This document shows positions 58,125 through 64,000 of a DNA stretch of 64,000 bases, one piece after another (the stretch's first letter is position 1; every line of letters starts with the position of its first letter). The notes beneath the pieces were generated by a model. That model made no database searches and was not told the origin of the DNA. It saw only the letters and a program-made list of their open reading frames with translations. This stretch comes from Streptomyces tendae. Lineage in GTDB: Bacteria; Actinomycetota; Actinomycetes; Streptomycetales; Streptomycetaceae. The position numbers and the translations under genes are program-made. The DNA is taken from assembly GCF_014650435.1 (NCBI RefSeq), contig NZ_BMUY01000008.1:194285-258284 (forward strand). Reading direction: 5' to 3'.

Positions 58125-59672
58125 ATGGCCGAGCACGAGCAGGTTCACGAACACGTACGGGTGGCGGTGATCGGGTCCGGTTTCGGCGGACTCGGGGCCG
58201 CGGTGCGACTGCGGCGCGAAGGGATCACCGACTTCGTCGTACTGGAGCGCTCGGGCAGCGTCGGCGGCACCTGGCGGGACAACAGCTACCCGGGCTGCGC
58301 CTGCGACGTGCCGTCCCACCTGTACTCCTTCTCCTTCGCGCCCAACCCGGAGTGGCCGCGCACCTTCTCCGGGCAGGAGCACATCCGCGCCTACCTGGAG
58401 CACGTCGCCGACACCTTCGGGCTGCGCCCCCACCTCCGCTTCGACTCGGAGGTGAAGCGGATGGCGTGGGACGGTGAGCAGTTGCGGTGGGAGATCGAGA
58501 CCGTGCGGGGCACTCTTACCGCCGACGTCGTGGTGTCCGCGACCGGGCCGCTGTCCGACCCCAAGGTCCCGGACATCCCCGGGCTCGACTCCTTCCCCGG
58601 CAAGGTCTTCCACTCCGCCCGCTGGGACCACGACTACGACCTCACCGGCAAGCGCGTCGCCATGATCGGCACCGGCGCCTCCGCCATCCAGATCGTGCCG
58701 TCCATCCAGCCGAAGGTGGGCCGGCTCACCCTCTTCCAGCGCACCCCGGCCTGGGTGATGCCCCGGATGGACCGGGCCATCAGCGGCGCCGAACGCGCCC
58801 TGCACCGGGCGCTGCCGGCCACCACCAAGCTGCGCCGTGGGCTGCTGTGGGGCATCCGGGAACTCCAGGTGCAGGCGTTCACCAAGCACCCGAACGAACT
58901 GGGTTTCGTCGAGCAGATCGCCAAGCGCAACATGGGCGCCGCCGTCAAGGACCCGGCCCTGCGTGCCAAGCTCACCCCCGACTACCGCATCGGCTGCAAG
59001 CGGATCCTGCTGTCGAGCACCTACTACCCGGCGCTCGCCAAGCCCAATGTGGACGTGGTCGCGAGCGGGCTCAGCGAGGTGCGCGGGTCGACGCTCGTCG
59101 CCGCCGACGGCACCGAGGCCGAGGCCGACGCGATCGTCTTCGGCACCGGCTTCCACGTCACCGACATGCCCATCGCCGAGCGGGTCGTGGGCGCGGACGG
59201 GCGGACGCTGGCCGAGACCTGGAAGGGCGGGATGGAGGCGCTGCGCGGCGGCACGGCGGCCGGCTTCCCCAACTTCATGACGGTCATCGGGCCCAACACC
59301 GGCCTCGGCAACTCGTCGATGATCCTGATGATCGAGTCCCAGCTGAACTACATGGCCGACTACCTGCGCCAGCTCAACGTCCTCGGCGGCCGCACCGCGC
59401 TCGACCCCCGCCCCGCCGCCGTGCGCAACTGGAACCACCGGGTGCAGGAGCGCATGAAGCGCACGGTGTGGAACACCGGCGGCTGCACCAGCTGGTACCT
59501 GGACGCCAGCGGCCGCAACACCACCGTCTGGCCCGGCACCACCGCCGAGTTCCGGCGCGCGACGCGGCGCGTGGACCTCGCGGAGTACCAGGTACTGCGC
59601 CCGGCCCCGGCGGTGACCTCGGCGAAGGCCGCCGACGCGGACACCGGCGCGGACGCGGAGGTGAGCGCGTGA
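58125..59672 (+). CDS. Flavin-containing Baeyer-Villiger-type monooxygenase
   Basis: A 515-residue FAD/NADPH enzyme. The first Rossmann motif is VIGSGFGGLGAAVRL (residues about 12-26) and the second MIGTGASAIQIVPSI (about 183). Between them is FPGKVFHSARW, which fits the Baeyer-Villiger fingerprint F-x-G-x3-H-x3-W. It should insert oxygen next to a ketone to give an ester or lactone. GGAGG precedes the ATG. It overlaps the hydrolase gene by GTGA; together they would oxidise a ketone and open the ester. Confidence 0.92.
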   Translation: MAEHEQVHEHVRVAVIGSGFGGLGAAVRLRREGITDFVVLERSGSVGGTWRDNSYPGCACDVPSHLYSFSFAPNPEWPRTFSGQEHIRAYLEHVADTFGLRPHLRFDSEVKRMAWDGEQLRWEIETVRGTLTADVVVSATGPLSDPKVPDIPGLDSFPGKVFHSARWDHDYDLTGKRVAMIGTGASAIQIVPSIQPKVGRLTLFQRTPAWVMPRMDRAISGAERALHRALPATTKLRRGLLWGIRELQVQAFTKHPNELGFVEQIAKRNMGAAVKDPALRAKLTPDYRIGCKRILLSSTYYPALAKPNVDVVASGLSEVRGSTLVAADGTEAEADAIVFGTGFHVTDMPIAERVVGADGRTLAETWKGGMEALRGGTAAGFPNFMTVIGPNTGLGNSSMILMIESQLNYMADYLRQLNVLGGRTALDPRPAAVRNWNHRVQERMKRTVWNTGGCTSWYLDASGRNTTVWPGTTAEFRRATRRVDLAEYQVLRPAPAVTSAKAADADTGADAEVSA

Positions 59673-60613
59673 GCCGCCTGCTGCACGTCGCCGACGGGCC
59701 GTACGCGCCGCCCGTGCCCGCCCACGAACTGACCGTCACCGCCGCCGACGGCGCCCGGATACACGTCGAGGTGCACGGCCCCGAGAACGCGCCCGCGGTC
59801 GTCCTCGCGCACGGCTGGTGCTGCTCCACCGCCTTCTGGGCGGCGCAGATCCGCGAACTGGCCGCCGACCACCGGGTCATCGCCTACGACCAGCGCGGCC
59901 ACGGCCGCAGCCCGGCCAACCCGGCGTACGGCACCGAACCGCTCGCCGACGACGTCGAAGCCGTACTGGAAGCCACCCTCGCGCCGGGCGAGCGGGCCGT
60001 GATCGCCGGGCACTCCATGGGCGGGATGACGCTGATGGCGGCGGCGACGCGGCCCGCGGTGCGCGAGCACGCGGCGGCCGTCCTGCTGTGCAGCACGGGC
60101 AGCGCCCGACTGGTGGCGTCCGCCACCGTGGTGCCGATGCGTGCGGGCCGGATGCGCACCTGGCTGACCCGGCGGATCCTCGGCTCCCGGGCGCCGCTCG
60201 GACCCGTCACACCGCTCGCCCGCCGCATCCTCAAGTACGGGACGATGGGCCCCGGTTCAGGGCCGCACATGGTCGACGCCTGCGCCCGCATCGTGCACGC
60301 CTGCCCCAGCCGGGTGCGGCACGGCTGGTCCCAGGTGCTGGACCTGCTCGACCTCGACCACGGTGTACGGGAGTTGCGGATGCCGGTGGAGATCGTGGTC
60401 GGTACGGCGGACCGGCTGACGCCGCCCGTGCACGCCCGCGCGCTGGCCGCCGCGCTGCCCGACTGCGTGGGCCTGACGGAACTCCCGGGACTCGGCCACA
60501 TGACGCCGGTGGAGGCGCCGGACCTGGTCACCGGCAAGATACGGGCGCTCGCCGCCACCTACATACCCAGCGCACGCGGTGAGCGTGCCGTACCCGTCGA
60601 GGAGAGCGCATGA
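59669..60613 (+). CDS. Alpha/beta hydrolase
   Basis: A 314-residue hydrolase. AHGWCCSTAFW forms the oxyanion region, GHSMGG holds the nucleophile Ser116, VVGTADRLTP carries the acid, and GLGHMTPVEAP the catalytic His. Its GTG overlaps the monooxygenase stop and its own stop overlaps the SDR start (ATGA). It probably cleaves the ester or lactone made by the monooxygenase. The sequence also resembles haloperoxidase-like hydrolases. Confidence 0.9.
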   Translation: MSRLLHVADGPYAPPVPAHELTVTAADGARIHVEVHGPENAPAVVLAHGWCCSTAFWAAQIRELAADHRVIAYDQRGHGRSPANPAYGTEPLADDVEAVLEATLAPGERAVIAGHSMGGMTLMAAATRPAVREHAAAVLLCSTGSARLVASATVVPMRAGRMRTWLTRRILGSRAPLGPVTPLARRILKYGTMGPGSGPHMVDACARIVHACPSRVRHGWSQVLDLLDLDHGVRELRMPVEIVVGTADRLTPPVHARALAAALPDCVGLTELPGLGHMTPVEAPDLVTGKIRALAATYIPSARGERAVPVEESA

Positions 60614-61503
60614 GCAGGGTGAGCCTGGAAGGACGCGTCGCCGTCGTCACCGGAGCCGCGCGGGGCGTGGGGGAGTTGATGGCCCGCAAACTGTCCGCGC
60701 GCGGGGTGAAGGTGGCGCTGGTCGGCCTGGAGCCGGACGAACTCAAGCAGGTCTCCGCCCGGTTGCACAGCGACAGCGACCACTGGCACGCCGACGTCAC
60801 CGACCACGAGGCGATGGCCCGGGTGGCGGCGGAGGTCAAGGAGCGCTTCGGGAAGGTCGACATCGTCGTCGCCAACGCGGGCGTCGCCACCGGCGGCCCC
60901 TTCGTCGACTCCGACCCGGAATCCTGGCGCCGGGTGATCGAGGTCAACCTGATCGGCTCGGCCGTCACCGCCCGCGCCTTCCTGCCCGCGCTGCTGGAGA
61001 GCCGCGGCTACCTGCTCCAGATCGCGTCGCTGGCCGCCCTCACCCCCGCCCCGATGATGAGCGCCTACTGCGCCTCCAAGTCCGGCGTCGAGGCGTACGC
61101 GCACAGCCTGCGCGGCGAGGTCGGGCACCGCGGCGTGAAGGTCGGCGTCGGCTATCTGTCCTGGACCGACACCGACATGGTGCGCGGCGCCGACCAGGAC
61201 GACGTCATGCGGGAGTTGCGGCAGCGGTTGCCCTGGCCGACCAACAAGACGTACCCGCTCGGCCCGGCCGTCGACCGGCTGGTGGAGGGCGTCGAGCGCC
61301 GCTCCGCGCACGTCTACGGGCAGTGGTGGCTGCGCGGCATGCAGGGCGTGCGCGGCTATCTGCCGGCCGTCATCGGCACCGTCGGGCAGCGTGAGATGCG
61401 GCGCTTCGGCGACCGGCTGAACGGCAGGCGGATCGGCCTGGTCGGCGCCGGTGGCGCGGCCGACGAACACCGTCCGACCAGCACGACTACGGTCCGTAAG
61501 TGA
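60610..61503 (+). CDS. Short-chain dehydrogenase/reductase
   Basis: A 297-residue SDR. The nucleotide site is VVTGAARGVGELMARKL (T-G-x3-G-x-G); IVVANAGVATGGP and the catalytic YCASK (with Ser in QIASLAA) are in place. The C-terminus is longer than in classic SDRs (after about residue 240: WWLRGMQGVRGYLPAVIG), as in relatives linked to monooxygenases of this type. Third gene of the coupled operon, it would interconvert the alcohol and ketone forms of the substrate. Confidence 0.92.
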   Translation: MSRVSLEGRVAVVTGAARGVGELMARKLSARGVKVALVGLEPDELKQVSARLHSDSDHWHADVTDHEAMARVAAEVKERFGKVDIVVANAGVATGGPFVDSDPESWRRVIEVNLIGSAVTARAFLPALLESRGYLLQIASLAALTPAPMMSAYCASKSGVEAYAHSLRGEVGHRGVKVGVGYLSWTDTDMVRGADQDDVMRELRQRLPWPTNKTYPLGPAVDRLVEGVERRSAHVYGQWWLRGMQGVRGYLPAVIGTVGQREMRRFGDRLNGRRIGLVGAGGAADEHRPTSTTTVRK

Positions 61504-61591
61504 TCGACATGCGCACGGTTACCGCTCGTGTGAATCTGATCGAGCGCCCGGCCGATCCGGTCGGGCCCGATCACCACAGGAGTGAACCCAC

Positions 61592-61819
61592 ATGGGTATG
61601 AAGGACCAGTTCCAGGACAAGGCCGAGCGCATGCAGCAGCAGGGCAAGCAGCGTGCCGAGCAGGCGCGGGACCAGTTCCAGAACCGCGACCGCCGTCGCG
61701 ACGAGGACGAGAACGACCCGTCCTCCCCGGCCTCGCGCCGCCGCGAGTCGGAGCACCAGAACCCGTCCTCGCGCCGTCGCGACGAGGACGAGCGGCTGCA
61801 GGACAGCTTCGACGCCTGA
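61592..61819 (+). CDS. Small hydrophilic stress-type protein
   Basis: A 75-residue protein made of charged residues and Gln (MGMKDQFQDKAERMQQQGKQ start, repeated SSRRRDEDE-like blocks later). It is probably disordered apart from an N-terminal helix. AGGAG lies ten bases before the ATG. A CsbD-like or late-embryogenesis-like protective role is possible, but not shown. Confidence 0.7.
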   Translation: MGMKDQFQDKAERMQQQGKQRAEQARDQFQNRDRRRDEDENDPSSPASRRRESEHQNPSSRRRDEDERLQDSFDA

Positions 61820-61839
61820 CGCGCCGCCGCTGAAGTGAG

Positions 61840-61878
61840 AGGGCGCCCTCCCCGGTCGATCCGGGTGGGCGCCCTTTC
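61840..61878. terminator. Terminator between the small gene and the tricorn-type gene
   Basis: AGGGCGCCC and GGGCGCCCT enclose an inner CCGG/CCGG-type stem and are followed by TTTCCC. It serves convergent genes. Confidence 0.75.
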
Positions 61879-61906
61879 CCGTGCCACCAGAGGGTTTACG
61901 GAGCTT

Positions 61907-64000
61907 CTACTCCCTCGGCGGCAGCGGCGGACGCGAGCGGTCCGGCACGGCGTCATAACCGGGCGGGTTGGCGGGCGGGTTGGTCTCCAGCAGCTCCAAC
62001 GCCAGCCGCACCGCCTCGTCCAGAACCGGATAGCGGCCCTCGGCCCAGTCCAGCGGGGTGCGCAGGGCCTCGACGTCGGGCGCGACGCCGTAGTTCTCCA
62101 CGGACCAGCCGTACGCGTCGAACCAGGCCGCGTTCATCGGCACCGTGATCACCGAGCCGTCGCCGAGGCGGTGCCGGCCGGTCATGCCGACCACGCCGCC
62201 CCAGGTGCGCTGCCCGACCACCGGGCCCAGGCGCAGCAGCTTGAACGCCGCCGTGATCATGTCGCCGTCGGAGGAGGTCGCCTCGTCGGCGACCGCGACG
62301 ACCGGACCGCGCGGGGCGTTGGAGGTGTACGACACCGGCTGGGCGTCGCGGGTCAGGTCCCAGCCCAGGATGGTCCGGGTCAGTTTCTCGATGACCAGCT
62401 CGCTGATGTGCCCGCCCGCGTTGCCGCGCACGTCCACGATGAGCGCGGGCCGGGACACCTCCATGCGCAGGTCGCGGTTGAACTGCGCCCAGCCGGAGCC
62501 GCCCATGTCGGGGATGTGCAGGTAGCCGCACCGGCCGCCGCTCAACTCGCGCACCACTTCCCGGCGCTTGGCCACCCAGTCCTGGTAGCGCAGGGGGCGT
62601 TCGTCGACGAGCGGTACGACGGCCACCCGGCGGGAGGGGCCCTGGCATCCCTCGGCGGGTGCGAAGGTCAGCTCCACCGTCGTACCCCCCGCGCCCGCGA
62701 GGAGCGGGGACGGGCCGAGGACCGGGTCGACCGTGCGGCCGTCGACGTGGGTCAGGACGGCCCCGTCGCGGATGCCCGTGCCGGCCAGCGGGGAGCGGGC
62801 CTTGGAGTCGGAGGAGTCGCCCGGCAGGATGCGTTTGGCGACCCATCGCCCGTCCCGGCAGACGAAGTTGGCGCCGAGCAGGCCCTGCCAGCGCTGGTAG
62901 TGCGCCGGACCCTCGTTGCGCCGGGCGGCGACCACGTAGGCGTGCGAGGTGCCCAGCTCGCCGAGCACCTCGCGCAGCAGGTCGGCGAACTCGTCGGGGG
63001 AGGCGACCCGTTCGAGCAGCGGACGGTACTGGTCGAGGACCGCGTCCCAGTCGATGCCGCACATCCCGGGGTCCCAGAAGTAGGCGCGGATCAGGCGCCC
63101 CGCCTCGTCGTACGCCTGGCGCCACTCGGCGGCCGGGTCGACCTCGTGCAGGATGCGGCGCAGGTCGATCCAGGTGGTCGAGTCGCCGTCGCCCACCTCG
63201 GTCGCCGGTACGGCGCGCAGCTCGCCCTCGTCGAGCACGACCAGGCGGCTGCCGTCGCCGCTGACCCGGAACCAGTCGAGGTGGTCGACCAGCTCGGACT
63301 TCTTCGCCTTGGCCAGGTTGAAGTGCTCCAGCGTGGGCCGCTCGCTCGGGTCGGCCGGGTTGGCGAAGGTCTCGCCGAGCGCGCCGGAGATCGGCCAGCG
63401 CAGCCAGACCAGGCCGCCGCCCGCGACCGGCTCCAGCGCCGAGTACTTGGAGGCGCTGACCGGGAACGGCGTCACCCGGTTCTCCAGCCCCTCGACCTCG
63501 ACGGTCACCGCGCCGCCCTCGCCGGGCTCGTCCTCCAGCGGGTCCAGGCCCCCGGCCGCGGGACGGCCCTCGGGGTTGAGGGCGAAGGGGGAGGGCGTCG
63601 CGGAGGACAGCGGCACCAGGTAGGGGCGGCAGCCCAGCGGGAAGGACAGGTCGCCGGTGTGCACGTCGTACACAGGGTCGAAGCCGCGCCAGGACAGGAA
63701 GGCGAGGTAGCGGCCGTCCCGGGTGAACACCGGGTTCTCGTCCTCGAAGCGGCCGTTGGTGACGTCGACGACGAGGGTGCCCTCCGGGCCGTCGATCCGG
63801 GCCATCTTGATCTGCCGCAGGGTGCGTCCGATGCCCGGGTGCGACCAGGTGAGCCAGGTCCCGTCGGGGGAGAAGGCGAGGTCGCGCACGGGGCCGTTGA
63901 CGGAGCGGATCAACTCGGTGACCTGGCCTCCGGCGGTGGCGGGGGTGCCGGGGTCGCCCGGCGGGACGGCGTCCCCGGCGTGGGTGCCGACGCCGGGGAT
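61907..64000 (-). CDS. Tricorn-type protease, C-terminal part (cut by the window edge)
   Basis: The frame is open to the right end of the window, so about 697 C-terminal codons are seen and the N-terminus is outside. Present are the end of the beta-propeller part (VRDLAFSPDGTWLTWSHPG, VFTRDGRYLAFLSWRGFDPVYDVHT), a helical C1 domain, a PDZ-like domain (about 62650-62800) and the C-terminal S41-like core. Catalytic residues are visible in GTSHAYV (His) and VADEATSSDGDM (Ser). SVENYGVAPDVE near the end is typical of tricorn. In archaea and Streptomyces such enzymes degrade peptides released by the proteasome. The last 29 codons at the edge are low in similarity. Confidence 0.9.
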   Translation of the reverse strand: MPGVGTHAGDAVPPGDPGTPATAGGQVTELIRSVNGPVRDLAFSPDGTWLTWSHPGIGRTLRQIKMARIDGPEGTLVVDVTNGRFEDENPVFTRDGRYLAFLSWRGFDPVYDVHTGDLSFPLGCRPYLVPLSSATPSPFALNPEGRPAAGGLDPLEDEPGEGGAVTVEVEGLENRVTPFPVSASKYSALEPVAGGGLVWLRWPISGALGETFANPADPSERPTLEHFNLAKAKKSELVDHLDWFRVSGDGSRLVVLDEGELRAVPATEVGDGDSTTWIDLRRILHEVDPAAEWRQAYDEAGRLIRAYFWDPGMCGIDWDAVLDQYRPLLERVASPDEFADLLREVLGELGTSHAYVVAARRNEGPAHYQRWQGLLGANFVCRDGRWVAKRILPGDSSDSKARSPLAGTGIRDGAVLTHVDGRTVDPVLGPSPLLAGAGGTTVELTFAPAEGCQGPSRRVAVVPLVDERPLRYQDWVAKRREVVRELSGGRCGYLHIPDMGGSGWAQFNRDLRMEVSRPALIVDVRGNAGGHISELVIEKLTRTILGWDLTRDAQPVSYTSNAPRGPVVAVADEATSSDGDMITAAFKLLRLGPVVGQRTWGGVVGMTGRHRLGDGSVITVPMNAAWFDAYGWSVENYGVAPDVEALRTPLDWAEGRYPVLDEAVRLALELLETNPPANPPGYDAVPDRSRPPLPPRE

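Overview
The window is high-GC DNA with codon use, start codons (many GTG, some TTG, two probable CTG) and gene content typical of Streptomyces. Diagnostic genes are the sigma factor hrdD behind a SigR-type promoter, the sepX/glpR division gene beside glp (moeA) and galU, a tricorn protease homologue, several DHA2 exporters and a short secreted protein ending in an LAXTG sorting motif. About 55 kb is ordinary vertically inherited chromosome; about 9.1 kb is a recently acquired integrated element.

Layout. 0-5 kb: a membrane protein with a two-component system, then a large TerD-associated protein. 5-7 kb: an orphan SUKH-type immunity gene, decayed transposase and tyrosine-integrase fragments, and tRNA-Arg(CCU). 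7-14.5 kb: a double IclR regulator, a secreted M6 metalloprotease, a TetR/DHA2 exporter pair and a divergent MarR/LigB-type dioxygenase pair. 14.5-20 kb: an acetyltransferase, hrdD, a TetR regulator with its own palindrome, and a divergent WYL regulator/DHA2 exporter pair. 20.3-24.4 kb: the fructose operon fruR-fruK-fruA. 24.4-27.7 kb: a DUF6227-like protein, a lipoprotein L,D-transpeptidase and a P1/NylC-like peptidase.

28.85-37.95 kb: an integrated element sits inside ltrA (low temperature requirement A). It carries a large serine recombinase with a 59-residue coupled gene, a run of small zinc-finger proteins, three adjacent genes sharing a primase-C-terminal-like winged-helix domain, one HK97-type major capsid gene, three more small proteins, an XRE-TPR regulator and two small Cys-containing proteins. 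It has no recognisable portal, terminase, protease or tail gene, so it looks like a phage satellite or a very reduced prophage. Both junctions can be read: a 6-bp identity (CACCAG) flanks the element, removing 9,092 bp rejoins ltrA in frame (411 codons), and circularising the ends reconstructs an attP with 20-bp inverted arms.

38-48 kb: mscL, a SAF-domain protein, an MTA phosphorylase, an FmdB-type zinc ribbon under a CIRCE element, an MFS transporter, a K+/H+-type antiporter and a membrane-anchored penicillin acylase. 47.5-54 kb: 5-formyl-THF cyclo-ligase divergent from the tightly packed galU-glp-moaC-mog-rimJ run, then sepX/glpR and tRNA-Ala(CGC). This joins molybdenum-cofactor genes with the Glp/GlpR division pair. 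54-64 kb: a sortase substrate, a GNAT enzyme, exonuclease III, a MerR regulator divergent from a coupled Baeyer-Villiger monooxygenase/hydrolase/SDR operon, a small hydrophilic protein and a tricorn-type protease cut by the right edge.

All functional names come from reading motifs and remembered family features; no database search was run.
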